Assembly (NCBI RefSeq): GCF_017309385.1
Contig: NZ_JAFJMJ010000002.1
Span: forward strand, 1-64,000
DNA length: 64,000 bases
DNA from: Amycolatopsis sp. 195334CR
GTDB taxonomy: Bacteria > Actinomycetota > Actinomycetes > Mycobacteriales > Pseudonocardiaceae
Reading direction: 5' to 3'
Each line of letters begins with the position of its first letter. Position 1 is the stretch's first letter. Under the pieces are notes generated by a model. It saw only the letters and a program-made list of their open reading frames with translations. It did no database searches and was not told the DNA's origin. Shown piece by piece: positions 43,108-51,803 of the stretch. A program made the translations under genes and the position numbers.

Positions 43108-44222
43108 GGTAGCACGAGGCGCTCCAGCCTGCGGCGCAGTCGCGCGGAGCGAAGCTGGGAGATGAGCTGCCGAGCCTGCCGCGCGTAGGTCTCGGCGCCC
43201 TCTCGGTCCCCTGCTGCCCCGTAGGCGAGCGCGAGGTCGACGCAGGCCGAGGCGCGGGCGCGGACGAACTCGCTGGGCACCTCCTCGATGACGGCTTCGA
43301 GGTGGCTGATCGCCTCCTCCGCGCCGAGGTGGACCAGCGCGTTCCCGCGCCATCGGTCCAGGTGAGTCCCGCCGAGGAAGAGGAACGGCAACTCGGGGTG
43401 GACCACCTCGGACGGCCGTAACTCGTCGGCCTCGTCGAACGATCGCAGCGCGTTGTCCCCGTCACCGGAGATGGCGTGTCCCTCGCCTTGAGCTGCGGCG
43501 AGCCAGGCGCGAAGCAACCGGGGCGCTCGCTTGCCGATGTCGCGAGCCTCGGCGAACAGCTCGACCGCGTCCTCGACGTTGCCCGCGTCGATGAGTACGA
43601 ACGCCTGTTCAGCCGTGGCGTGCGCCAGCAGCGCGGCCGACTCGGCTTCCCGCGCCGCGGATTTGGCCTGCTCGTAATGCGCCCACGCCTGTTTGAGCGA
43701 GCCGATGTCGAGCGAGGTCCACCCGGCCAGCGTGGATGCCTCGGTGAGCACGCCGGCGAGGGGCGCCCGGTGGCGCTGGAGCAGCGTGTGCCTGATCAGG
43801 TCATCGAGTTCTGAGATCTGACCTCGCAGCCGCTCTAGCCGCTCAGCGGAGCCGAACCGGCGGTCAGCATGCCGGACTCCGTCGACTTCCTGCCGGAACA
43901 GTTCGACCGTCTGCGGGTCGACGCGGCGAGCGATGACCAGGCGTTCGACCAGTTCCTCACCAAGTGGGCGGCCGTCGACGCTCGACGGGAAACCGAGGTC
44001 CTCGTCGGTGCGGCCGTAGATCTCACGGAACACCCGCCGCATCGCCGGTTCGGGCAGGACATGGCCGTTTTCCCACCGGGATATCTCGGCCTTCCGGCTC
44101 GCAACCGGAAGCACGGCCAAGCCGAACGCTGGACAGCGGGCATTAATGGCCTTCGCCAGTTTCTCTTGGCTCCAGCCAGCCTCATGGCGGGCCGCTTGTA
44201 GCGGGCTTTTCACCTTTCTCAT
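43083..44222 (-). CDS. XRE-HTH/TPR regulator of the AICE
   Basis: A 379-residue regulator: an N-terminal XRE HTH (SPLQAARHEAGWSQEKLAKAI ... SRKAEISRWENG) followed by helical tetratricopeptide-like repeats (about 170-370). AICE regulators of this build, next to the NUDIX gene, control the switch to excision and transfer. Its TPR half resembles the IS-disrupted gene at 50286-52560 (shared STLAGWTSLDIG/GTLAGWQALDMG). ATG 44222 gives a normal N-terminus. A TTGACA-N17-TGTTAT promoter with tandem repeats lies upstream. Confidence 0.85.
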   Translation of the reverse strand: MRKVKSPLQAARHEAGWSQEKLAKAINARCPAFGLAVLPVASRKAEISRWENGHVLPEPAMRRVFREIYGRTDEDLGFPSSVDGRPLGEELVERLVIARRVDPQTVELFRQEVDGVRHADRRFGSAERLERLRGQISELDDLIRHTLLQRHRAPLAGVLTEASTLAGWTSLDIGSLKQAWAHYEQAKSAAREAESAALLAHATAEQAFVLIDAGNVEDAVELFAEARDIGKRAPRLLRAWLAAAQGEGHAISGDGDNALRSFDEADELRPSEVVHPELPFLFLGGTHLDRWRGNALVHLGAEEAISHLEAVIEEVPSEFVRARASACVDLALAYGAAGDREGAETYARQARQLISQLRSARLRRRLERLVLPQPSRELR

Positions 44223-44253
44223 GAGTCCCCCCGAACCCCTGATCACCAGCGAA

Positions 44254-44283
44254 AATAACACGGAATAACACGGCGTGTGTCAA
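44254..44283 (-). promoter_or_regulatory. Promoter with overlapping tandem repeat
   Basis: On the minus strand TTGACA (44283-44278), 17 bases, then TGTTAT (44260-44255). Two perfect tandem copies of AATAACACGG (44254-44263, 44264-44273 on the plus strand) cover the -10 and spacer. It drives the XRE/TPR regulator whose ATG is at 44222, and the repeats look like a repressor site. Confidence 0.6.
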
Positions 44284-44392
44284 CTACTGCCGTCTGTGAA
44301 CCGCTCCCAGAATGCCGTTTCTTGGTGTCATGAACAACGCCAGGAAGCACCGCCGGTCGGCCCCGCGGACCGCCCGCCCGTTCATCACCGGG

Positions 44393-44812
44393 CTACGCGG
44401 CAGGGCCACCACCGCGCCGGATCAGAACCGCGACATCGGCGCGCAGTTCGGCGAGTTGCTCCGTGAGATCGGTGAGCCGCCGTTCGATCACGGTCAGGCG
44501 CGCGGACACCGCGTCGTCCATGTCCTCGCGGGGTTCCCCGACAGCCGGCGGAATCCGGCCGTGCAGCACGGCGGTCAGGTGCTGCGAGTGCCAGCCGAGC
44601 GCGACGGACAGCGCTTCGAGCGTGCGCTCACTTCGCTTGCGCTCCACCGTGTTCCGCTGGATTTCGCGGACGATGGCCTGCGAGACCTGCGAGCGTTCGG
44701 CCAACTCGCGCTGGCGCCATCCGAGCTCGTTCACGCGCTCGTTGATGGCCTTCGCGACCGCCGCCCAGTCTTCCGACACCCATTCCTCCGTGGTCCGCCT
44801 GTGCGCCGACAT
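44393..44812 (-). CDS. Short XRE-family HTH repressor of the AICE
   Basis: A 139-residue protein with an XRE HTH (LGWRQRELAERSQVSQAIVREIQR, residues 30-53) and a C-terminal coiled-coil (about 110-135, VIERRLTDLTEQLAELRADV) for dimerisation. It diverges from the Xis/WhiB/transfer operon across an inverted repeat at 44891-44917. A role as master repressor is inferred from that position, typical of AICE immunity-type repressors. Confidence 0.82.
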   Translation of the reverse strand: MSAHRRTTEEWVSEDWAAVAKAINERVNELGWRQRELAERSQVSQAIVREIQRNTVERKRSERTLEALSVALGWHSQHLTAVLHGRIPPAVGEPREDMDDAVSARLTVIERRLTDLTEQLAELRADVAVLIRRGGGPAA

Positions 44813-44890
44813 TAGCGCCTACGTCATTTCGCGCGGCGGAGATCAGGTTCGCGTCGCGCTTCTGGACCATCATTTCGTCATTGAACGCTG

Positions 44891-44917
44891 ATTTCAGCCT
44901 GAATACTCGGCTGAAAT
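44891..44917. promoter_or_regulatory. Operator-like 9-9-9 inverted repeat
   Basis: ATTTCAGCC at 44891-44899 and GGCTGAAAT at 44909-44917 are perfect 9-bp arms separated by 9 bases, 20 bases upstream of the Xis-like gene. It stands in the divergent region with the XRE repressor and should control the transfer operon. Confidence 0.65.
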
Positions 44918-44937
44918 AGTCGATTGGGAATTCTTCT

Positions 44938-45219
44938 ATGGATACCTCCATGCCGAACGCCGGTCGCCCGGTGTTCTACACAGTTCGAGAATCCGCCCGG
45001 CTTCTCCGCGTCGACGCCTCCACTCTCTATCGAGCGATCAGGGAAGACGCGTTCCCCGCAGTGAAGGTGCGGACCCGGTACGTGGTGCCCGCCGTCGCGC
45101 TGGACCGGCTCATCTCCGATGCGGCTGAGTCCGGCGGCCGGGTCGACCCGGCCCAGATGGCCGCCGAGCGGCGAACCGCCCGCGAGGTTGCCCGGGTGAC
45201 CGGGGGTGCGCCGTGGTGA
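44938..45219 (+). CDS. Excisionase-like HTH (HTH_17/MerR-type) protein
   Basis: A 93-residue protein with the helix-turn-helix YTVRESARLLRVDASTLYRA then a strand-wing AFPAVKVRTRYVVP, the pattern of Xis/AlpA-like DNA-binding proteins. It may be the recombination directionality factor, although it is 5 kb from int, or an activator of the transfer operon it leads. Its stop overlaps the WhiB start. Confidence 0.8.
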   Translation: MDTSMPNAGRPVFYTVRESARLLRVDASTLYRAIREDAFPAVKVRTRYVVPAVALDRLISDAAESGGRVDPAQMAAERRTAREVARVTGGAPW

Positions 45220-45548
45220 ACCGGGACGACTGCGAAGCCATCGTTGACCGCCTCGACCGCTACGCCGCCGTTCCGGATGACGTGCTCGCCGAGTACGTGA
45301 CCCGCGAAGGGCTCTGCTTCTGGGCGTTCAGCCGCACCGAGATGCCGGAGTTGACCGGCGAAGACACGCCGGACCGCGAGTTGGCCGCGCGGATGTGCGC
45401 AGGATGCCCGGTCACCGATGAGTGCTTGGAGCTGGAACTGCGCACGTCCGGCCCGTTCACGGTCGGTGTGTGGGGCGCGCTGCCCGACACCGACCGCCGC
45501 GTGATCTACCGGACCTGGAGCGTCCGCCGGGGCGGTGAGCAGCGATGA
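45216..45548 (+). CDS. WhiB-family iron-sulfur regulator
   Basis: A 110-residue WhiB-like protein. Four Cys that bind a [4Fe-4S] cluster: C34 (GLCFW), C61, C64 and C70 (MCAGCPVTDEC), then the turn GVWGAL and a basic tail. WhiB proteins act with the main sigma factor and respond to redox or NO. The GTG at 45216 overlaps the preceding stop; GTG 45213 is the alternative. It is inside the AICE transfer operon. Confidence 0.9.
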   Translation: MNRDDCEAIVDRLDRYAAVPDDVLAEYVTREGLCFWAFSRTEMPELTGEDTPDRELAARMCAGCPVTDECLELELRTSGPFTVGVWGALPDTDRRVIYRTWSVRRGGEQR

Positions 45549-45874
45549 CGATCAACCTGACGCCGGAGCAGGTGCTCGCCGGCTTCGGCGTGCTGCTCGT
45601 GGTGTTCCTGGTCTGGCGGCGCGGCGCGAAGAAGGCGCGCCGTGCTGCCGAGACCGCACGGGCCGGGGTCCGGGCCATTTCCCTGGCCGGTCGGGTCGTC
45701 TTCCTGGGCGCGGCACTGGTCGGGGTGCAGTGGCTGGTCATCACCCATCCCGGCAACACGACGCTGCTGCTCGTGACACTGGCCGTCCCGGACCTGATCG
45801 CGGCCCACGTCCTGACGCGGGCGCTGACGGTCGTGGCCGCAGACGGGACACCTCGCCGAGGTGGTCGGCGATGA
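45545..45874 (+). CDS. Small AICE membrane protein
   Basis: A 109-residue protein with an N-terminal helix (about 11-25), a basic segment, and two further hydrophobic stretches (about 48-62 and 73-90). Small membrane proteins of this kind (Spd-like) accompany TraB in actinomycete elements and help plasmid spread within mycelium. Overlaps both neighbours by 4 bases. Confidence 0.75.
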   Translation: MTINLTPEQVLAGFGVLLVVFLVWRRGAKKARRAAETARAGVRAISLAGRVVFLGAALVGVQWLVITHPGNTTLLLVTLAVPDLIAAHVLTRALTVVAADGTPRRGGRR

Positions 45875-46638
45875 CAGAGAGAACGGAAGGGGTGGTCGCC
45901 GTCGAGCGGCCGCCCGCCCCGCCTACCCGCGCCGAGCGGCTCGCGCAGGACGCAACCGCCGCTGCGGAGGTGCGGGCGCACCAGACTCATCCGGATGTGG
46001 TGGCGCTCCGGGTGGAGCGGGTTCGCGCGCAGGTGGACCGGCTGTGCTGGACCGGGATCGTGCTCGGACTGGCGTTCACGATGACCAACGTGCAGTGGTT
46101 CGCGGCGGCCGGTTCCGCCCCGTGGTCGCTGCCGTGGCTCGCCGCGTGGTTCCTCGACCCCATGGTGTCGCTGGTGCTGCTGGCCATCCTGCGGGCCGAG
46201 CAGGTCACCGCCCGGTACCAGGTGCCCACCGGGCCGTGGACGCGGACCGCGAAGTGGTTCACGCTCGCGGCCACCTACGTGATGAACACGTGGGCATCGT
46301 GGGCGGACGGGTCGCTGTCCGGCGTGGTGCTGCACTCGGTACCGCCGCTAATCGTGTTCGTGGCCGCCGAGGCCGTGACCGATCTCCGTGACAAGCTCAC
46401 GGAAGCGGTCACCGTGGCGTTCACAGACGCCGCTCAGCGCGCTGTTCACGAACGTCGCGCACCCCGCCGGAAGGCGAAGGGGCGCAAGCTGTTCGCGGAC
46501 TACCTCGCCGAGGCACGAGAGGCATGGACGCCCGGTGTGGTGATTACTCCGGCATGGGTTCGCCAGGCCACCGGGTGTTCCCGCGGCTTGTCCTCCCGGC
46601 TGGCTGCCGCGCTCTCCCGAGAGGAGGGCCAGTCATGA
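45871..46638 (+). CDS. DUF2637 membrane protein (SpdB-like)
   Basis: A 255-residue protein with about four hydrophobic helices between residues 50 and 165 (LCWTGIVLGLAFTMTNVQWF at the first) and a basic cytoplasmic tail (RRAPRRKAKGRK). DUF2637 proteins precede the TraB/FtsK gene in most AICEs and are thought to assist intramycelial spread. ATG 45871 overlaps the previous stop; its own end overlaps traB by 4 bases. Confidence 0.88.
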   Translation: MTERTEGVVAVERPPAPPTRAERLAQDATAAAEVRAHQTHPDVVALRVERVRAQVDRLCWTGIVLGLAFTMTNVQWFAAAGSAPWSLPWLAAWFLDPMVSLVLLAILRAEQVTARYQVPTGPWTRTAKWFTLAATYVMNTWASWADGSLSGVVLHSVPPLIVFVAAEAVTDLRDKLTEAVTVAFTDAAQRAVHERRAPRRKAKGRKLFADYLAEAREAWTPGVVITPAWVRQATGCSRGLSSRLAAALSREEGQS

Positions 46639-48704
46639 ACACCGACATCGAGAAGGCCGGGCCGGTCTTCGACGGCGAGTTGGTGGACGACACGTTGCCG
46701 CAGCCGCGACCGCGTTCACGGAAAGGACGGTTCAAGACGTGGTGGCTGCGTTCGCCGCGCGTACCGGCCGCGTTCAAGGATGCGGCGCAGGCGCGGCAAG
46801 CGGCCAAGGATGCGGTCGTGGGAATGCTGCGGATGCCGTGGCGGTTCGCCGGAGCCGTCGTTCGCGGCGCCGTCGCCGGTGCCCGTCTGTGGCGCCGGTG
46901 GGTCACCGTGCGGGACTACCGCGAAGCCGCCGAGGGATCGGAGAAGCTCGCGGACAAGTTCACCGAGATCCGGGAACTGACGCTGTTCCGCTGGCGGGTG
47001 ACGGGTGCCGTGGTCGTCGCGGTGGCGGTAGCCGGCGGTTTGGTCGCGCTGCTCTACGGGGCGCGTCCACTGTGGATCGCCGGTGGTACGTTGGCGGTTG
47101 CACTGGCCGTACTGGGACGCCGAAAGGACGGCAGTCCGGGACGCAAGCCGACGTTGGCCGGACCACGCACGCTCACGTGGACGATGGACCCGCAAGTCCT
47201 GGTGGACGCCTTCCGCGACGCGAAGCTGATCGGCAAGGACGAGCTGTTGCGGCTCGTCCAGCGTCCGACCCGGGTCGGCGACGGCTGGTCGGTCATCGTC
47301 GACTTGCCCGCGACCCGCAAGGCGGCCGACGTGGTGAAGAACCGGGAAGCGCTGGCGTCCGCGTTGGCGGTAGATGAGGTGCAACTCATCGTGGAACGCG
47401 TGCGCGGCAACGGCGGGCACGCGGGCCGGGTGTCGATGTGGGTCGCCGACGAGGACCCGTACGCGTCACCACCACTGGCAACGCCGTTGCTCGACGTGCA
47501 GACATGGGACGCGTGGCGGCCGGTGCCATTCGGCCGGGACGCTCGCGACCGTCGCATCTCGCTGCCTCTGGTGTGGACGTCCTTATTGGTCGGTGCAATA
47601 CCAAGGCAGGGGAAGACTTTCGCGGCACGGTTGGCAGCCGCGGGCTTGATCCTGGACGCATGGGTCCGGCTGTACGTTGCCGACTTCAAGGCGGGCAAGG
47701 ATTGGGACGCTGCCGCTCAGGTTGCCCACCGGTTCATGTCCGGCGACGACACCGAACACGTTCTTGGTCTCAAGGACTGGCTCGAGGAACTGGTCGGTGA
47801 AGTCCAGAGCCGGTACCGGCGTATGCGGGACCTCGACGATGTGACGTGCCCGGAATCGAAGGTCACGCCGGAGATGTCCCGTGACGTCTCGCTCAACATG
47901 CCCATCACCGCGATCTTCATCGATGAGGTGCAGGTGCCGTTGGAGGACCGGACACCTGTTGAAGTGCAAGGGAAAACGCTGACCGCAGGCGAGTACATCG
48001 GCGAACTGCTGACCTGGCTGGCGAAGAAGGGACCAGCCGCAGGGGTCGTGCTCGTGCTGGCCACGCAGCGGCCGGATTCCAGGACCATCCCATCCGGACT
48101 GCGGGCCGTGCTGGGCTCGCGGTTCGCGCTGCGGGTGATGGACTGGCGTGACAGCAACATCGTGCTCGGCGAGCAGATGAACACCCGTGGCTACGACTCC
48201 AGTCGCCTGCTGCCGTCGCACAAGGGCGTGGGCATCCTGCGGCCCGACGGCGACACCGACGCGGGCGCGGACGTGCTCGCAATGACCGTGCGGACCTACT
48301 ACATGCCCAACGAGGACTGGCAGACCATCTGCCAGCGCGGCCAGGCGCTACGAGAGGAGGCGGGCACGCTGACCGGGCACGCGGCCGGAGAGGACACGAC
48401 GCCGGTTCTCGACTCGGCGGACGTGTCGAAGGCCATCGGGACCGGGCAGCAGGCGCCCGCACTGCCCGAGCCGCTCGCATCCGTCGTGGACTACCTCGGA
48501 CCGGACATCGACCGGCGCGAGTTCGTCCCGTCGGCCGAGCTGGTCGAAGCGCTCGACGTCGACTCGACGAGCTTCGGCACGCAGATGGGTGACCTCGGTT
48601 GCCGGTCGGTCCGGGACCGGATCACCGAGGACGGCCGGGTCCGGCAGGTGCGCGGCTACCTCACCGCGGACCTGCGCCGCGTCCGTGACGAGGGCGCCTT
48701 GTGA
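46635..48704 (+). CDS. traB: TraB/FtsK-type conjugative DNA translocase
   Basis: A 689-residue protein. Two hydrophobic helices (about 118-160) anchor it; the motor domain has Walker A GAIPRQGKTF (about 320) and Walker B AIFIDEVQ (about 428), then VLATQRPDSRTIPSGLRA, the FtsK/SpoIIIE signature. A winged-helix-like C-terminus (about 600-689) would read recognition octamers. Actinomycete TraB moves double-stranded plasmid DNA between hyphae without a relaxase. A repeat array fitting its target lies immediately downstream (48705-48815). Confidence 0.95.
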   Translation: MNTDIEKAGPVFDGELVDDTLPQPRPRSRKGRFKTWWLRSPRVPAAFKDAAQARQAAKDAVVGMLRMPWRFAGAVVRGAVAGARLWRRWVTVRDYREAAEGSEKLADKFTEIRELTLFRWRVTGAVVVAVAVAGGLVALLYGARPLWIAGGTLAVALAVLGRRKDGSPGRKPTLAGPRTLTWTMDPQVLVDAFRDAKLIGKDELLRLVQRPTRVGDGWSVIVDLPATRKAADVVKNREALASALAVDEVQLIVERVRGNGGHAGRVSMWVADEDPYASPPLATPLLDVQTWDAWRPVPFGRDARDRRISLPLVWTSLLVGAIPRQGKTFAARLAAAGLILDAWVRLYVADFKAGKDWDAAAQVAHRFMSGDDTEHVLGLKDWLEELVGEVQSRYRRMRDLDDVTCPESKVTPEMSRDVSLNMPITAIFIDEVQVPLEDRTPVEVQGKTLTAGEYIGELLTWLAKKGPAAGVVLVLATQRPDSRTIPSGLRAVLGSRFALRVMDWRDSNIVLGEQMNTRGYDSSRLLPSHKGVGILRPDGDTDAGADVLAMTVRTYYMPNEDWQTICQRGQALREEAGTLTGHAAGEDTTPVLDSADVSKAIGTGQQAPALPEPLASVVDYLGPDIDRREFVPSAELVEALDVDSTSFGTQMGDLGCRSVRDRITEDGRVRQVRGYLTADLRRVRDEGAL

Positions 48705-48815
48705 CCCGTCACGTGCCCGTCACGCCGTCACATCCGGCGTGACGGGCACATTCATGCTCTGACCTGCGCAAACCTTCTCTGTGACGGGCTTCGCGTGTGA
48801 CGACCTCCCCGTCAC
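48705..48815. repeat. clt-like octamer repeat array with hairpin
   Basis: CCCGTCAC occurs at 48705, 48716 and 48808 and in reverse (GTGACGGG) at 48739 and 48781, with near copies at 48725 and 48797. A perfect 14-bp inverted repeat (48713-48726 with 48736-48749, 9-base loop) includes two copies. Just after traB, this fits a TraB recognition locus (clt); it may also act as terminator between the convergent genes. Confidence 0.6.
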
Positions 48816-48823
48816 AGCGGGGG

Positions 48824-49477
48824 TTATCGGGCCATTTGAAGCAGTTCTCCGCGCAAGGCCGCGAGACGGCGTCGACTGACCGGCACCAGCCCGCAATCCG
48901 TCTGGGCCATCGTCCCGCCATCGGGCATCCGGTGGAGTGCGCCGACCGCGTCCACTGCCACGAGGTAGCTGCGATGCACCCGCGCGAACGCGGGCTCCCA
49001 AGCGCGGGCCAGCCGGGAAATCGGCACCCGGACCAGGTGAACTCCTGTCGGCGTGTGCAGCCGCACGTTGTCGCCGACGGCCTCGGCGAACCGCACTTCG
49101 ACGCGCTTGAGGAACCAGGTGTGGTCGTCCGCCTTTACTGGGACCGACTCCGCTGGCTGGCATCGGCGTCGAACCTTCGCCGACAGCCGGGCCGCCTTGC
49201 CGACCACTGCCTCAAGAGCGGCAATGTGGGCGCTGAGCTGCCCGATCCCGGTATCCGTGAGCCGCATCTCCAGTCCGCAGCCCTCGCCCCTCGTCTCCAG
49301 ATACTCCGTCCACTTCAGCGTCTTGACGTGGCTGATGATGGACGCCACCGGCTCGTCCAGCGCTCCGGCCACCTCAGCAAGGCTTCGCCATCTGGCGTCG
49401 GTCAGACAGCAGAGCACGTACAGCCGCAGCGGGACCTCAAGCAGCGGGTCGCACTCCGGCTTGGTGTCGTCAGGCAC
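48824..49477 (-). CDS. LytTR-domain regulator with N-terminal winged helix
   Basis: A 217-residue regulator. The N-terminal 80 residues look like a MarR-type winged helix (LRLYVLCCLTDARWRSLAEVAGAL), and the C-terminal 105 are a LytTR DNA-binding domain (FAEAVGDNVRLHTPTGVHLV, FARVHRSYLVAVDAV). LytTR proteins usually carry receiver domains; this one does not. GTG 49477 has GGAGG 6 bases upstream. It ends a minus-strand operon with two small Cys proteins. Confidence 0.82.
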   Translation of the reverse strand: MPDDTKPECDPLLEVPLRLYVLCCLTDARWRSLAEVAGALDEPVASIISHVKTLKWTEYLETRGEGCGLEMRLTDTGIGQLSAHIAALEAVVGKAARLSAKVRRRCQPAESVPVKADDHTWFLKRVEVRFAEAVGDNVRLHTPTGVHLVRVPISRLARAWEPAFARVHRSYLVAVDAVGALHRMPDGGTMAQTDCGLVPVSRRRLAALRGELLQMAR

Positions 49478-49700
49478 CACCGACCTCCGGCCGGTCGCGC
49501 GGAACACGACTCAGGCAGGACTCACAGGGCATGCCCGCGGGCCGGTCGAGCTGCTCAAGCTGGCCGGGGCCGAACTCGTCACCGCACAGGGCCACCAGCC
49601 GCGCTGTCTCCTCGTCGGGAACCGGGAACAGGTGGCAGACGCGCCGCGTCTCGCCGACCGTGCCACGAAGCGGACGGGCCAGGAACAGGCGCACCGTCAC
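49470..49700 (-). CDS. Small Cys-rich AICE protein
   Basis: A 76-residue protein of a type common in actinomycete elements: TRRVCHLFPVP, later LVALCGDEF and GMPCESCLSR give four Cys and a His able to bind zinc. Function unknown. The GTG at 49700 overlaps the upstream gene's stop; its end overlaps the LytTR gene by 8 bases. Confidence 0.65.
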   Translation of the reverse strand: MTVRLFLARPLRGTVGETRRVCHLFPVPDEETARLVALCGDEFGPGQLEQLDRPAGMPCESCLSRVPRDRPEVGGA

Positions 49701-50149
49701 CGGCCGCCCCGCCAGTGATGACGTCCGGCAGGGACGGATGCCGAGCCTGTCCCTGCCGGACGTCCAGACCGGCCACCCCGGTCGGGGGATGCCGCGCCGG
49801 ACCTTGAGCGCGGCACGGGGATGGCCGGAGTCTCGGAGTGACCGAACAGCCGTCGCCAGAGGCCGGGTTTGCGGTGACGCCGCGGACGCATCCGGCGTTC
49901 GACGGTCCGCAAGGTGTTCCGGGCTTCGAGGTAGAGCAGGCAGCGCGCGCAGGGCTCACCGGGTGACCAGAGCATCGGCGCCACGTCCACCACGTGCCCG
50001 CACACCGACTCGTACCGGCCGAGTTGCTCACTCCGCCCGGCGGCGAACTGCTCATCGGTCACCGCGTGGTCGTAGCCGTCGACCACGCACCTGTGCCAAC
50101 TGACGTACAGCCCGCCGGCATAGCCGGGTCGCTGCCGTTCGTGCCCCAC
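49697..50149 (-). CDS. Small AICE protein with Cys/His motif
   Basis: A 150-residue basic protein with YESVCGHVVDVAPMLWSPGEPCARCLLYLEA, a Cys/His cluster of the kind found with the preceding small protein, and an unstructured Arg/Gly/Ser-rich C-terminus. It leads the three-gene operon that ends with the LytTR regulator. GTG 50149 has a weak GAGG site. Divergent from the disrupted regulator gene. Confidence 0.6.
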   Translation of the reverse strand: MGHERQRPGYAGGLYVSWHRCVVDGYDHAVTDEQFAAGRSEQLGRYESVCGHVVDVAPMLWSPGEPCARCLLYLEARNTLRTVERRMRPRRHRKPGLWRRLFGHSETPAIPVPRSRSGAASPDRGGRSGRPAGTGSASVPAGRHHWRGGR

Positions 50150-50245
50150 TTCCTACCTCTTCCCTGAGACCGCTGACCAGCGCCGATACGGCGTTGGGTC
50201 GATATCAGCCTGTCAGGTACGCTCATTTCAGCGAAGGCCACAAGG

Positions 50246-50264
50246 GGGCCATTAGCGGGCCATT
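50246..50264 (+). promoter_or_regulatory. GGGCCATT direct repeat before the disrupted regulator
   Basis: GGGCCATT at 50246-50253 and 50257-50264 (11-bp period, one helical turn), 21-40 bases before the ATG at 50286. A regulator could bind the two copies on one face of the helix. Confidence 0.35.
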
Positions 50265-50689
50265 CGAAGACCACGGGAGGACGAGGTGACCAGCCAAGGC
50301 GCTCCGCGGCGACGCGAGCCGCGCACGCTGCTTGAGCAGCTGATCTGGGAGCGAAACCAGACGCTCGCGGAGTTCGTCGAGTGGACCGAGGAGTTCGCCC
50401 GCCGCCACAACGAGCCCGGCACTCTCAGCGAACGCAACCTCAAGCGACTCGTCGCCGGTCAACGTACTAGTGGCATCCCTGTTAGTCATCCACGCCCTGC
50501 GACCGCGCGTTTGCTTGAACGAATCTTCGACCGCCCCATCGGAGAATTGATCGTTCGGCCTCTAAGGTTTACCGAAGGCGAGGAGGAGCTAAGGGAACGT
50601 ATCGCTCTATCGCGTCGGGTCGACTCAACCATCATCAAATCGCTCAATGAGCAACTACATATGATTCGCCGAATAGATCGACATCTAGG

Positions 50690-51803
50690 TGTTGCGGGTC
50701 ATGAGGTTGTTGACGGCCGGCAGGGGCTGAGACGAGGGGACGGGTCTTTCGGCGGCAGGATGAGAAGTACCACCAACTCGTCCGCTCGACCGGAAAGACC
50801 CGTCCGATGTCCCACCGTAATGCCCCGCTGTCTGTCGAAGGCCGTCGCCGTCTGGTCGAGCGTTGCCAGACTCGTCCGATCGCGCATGTCGCCGCTGAGA
50901 TGGGGATCTCGCGGCAGTGCGCGTCGAAGTGGGTCAACCGTCACCGCCGGTACGGCGATACTGGCCTGCTGGACCGGTCCAGCATCCCGCACCACCAACC
51001 CACCGCCACGCCTGCGCAGGTCATCATTCGGATTGAGGCGATGCGCCGGGAACGCAAGTGGTCAGCGCGGCGGACCAGCCTCGAGCTGGCTAGCGAAGGA
51101 ACCGTGATCGCCGTCCGCACCGTGAGCCGGCACCTGGCCCACCTCGGCCTGAACCGGCGCCGGTTCCTCGACCCCACCGGCGAGAACAACCGCCGGCCAC
51201 GTCGCATTCACGCCCGCTGGCCCGGGCACATGGTCCACCTCGACGTGAAGAAAGTCGGCGTCATTCCCGACGGTGGTGGCTGGCGAGTCCACGGCCGCGG
51301 CACCGAACAAGCCAAACAGTCCCTCCGGGGCCGCACACGCGGCGGCCGGGCCCGCTACACCTACCTGCACACCGCGATCGACGGCTTCTCCCGCCTGGCT
51401 TACACCGAGGCCTTGCCTGACGAGCAGGCCCGGACCGCGATCGGGTTCACCCACCGGGCCAGGGCGTTCTTCGCCCGACACGGCATCCGATATGTCCACC
51501 GGCTCGTCACCGACAACGGCGCCTGCTACCGCGCCCACGACTTCACCACCGTGCTCCGCGGAGCACGACACCAACGCATCACGCCCTACACGCCCCGTCA
51601 CAACGGCAAAGTCGAGCGCTACCACCGGATCCTGGCCGAGGAATTCCTCTGCGCCCGTGTCTGGACCAGCGAACAGCACAGGTCAGAAGCACTACAAATC
51701 TGGAACGTGCACTACAACTACCATCGTCCCCACACTGCCGCCGGAAACCAGCCTCCCGTCACCCGGCTCCACACCGGCGTCACCAACGTCATGGCCTCAT
51801 ACA
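50690..51803 (+). mobile_element. IS481-family insertion sequence, 1114 bp
   Basis: Ends are imperfect inverted repeats of about 26 bp starting TGT (left TGTTGCGGGTCATGAGG, right complement TGTATGAGGCCATGACG). TCTAGG flanks it on both sides (50684-50689 and 51804-51809), a 6-bp target duplication. One transposase gene fills it. Inserted in an AICE regulator gene. Confidence 0.92.

Noticed and set aside
44312..44815. 167-codon plus-strand frame over the XRE repressor
   Set aside because: Antisense shadow of the gene at 44393-44812, which has a clear HTH and coiled-coil.
44824..44877. TCATTTCG repeated in the XRE/Xis intergenic region
   Set aside because: Eight bases twice, 46 bases apart and not in register with the stronger 9-9-9 dyad; left out.
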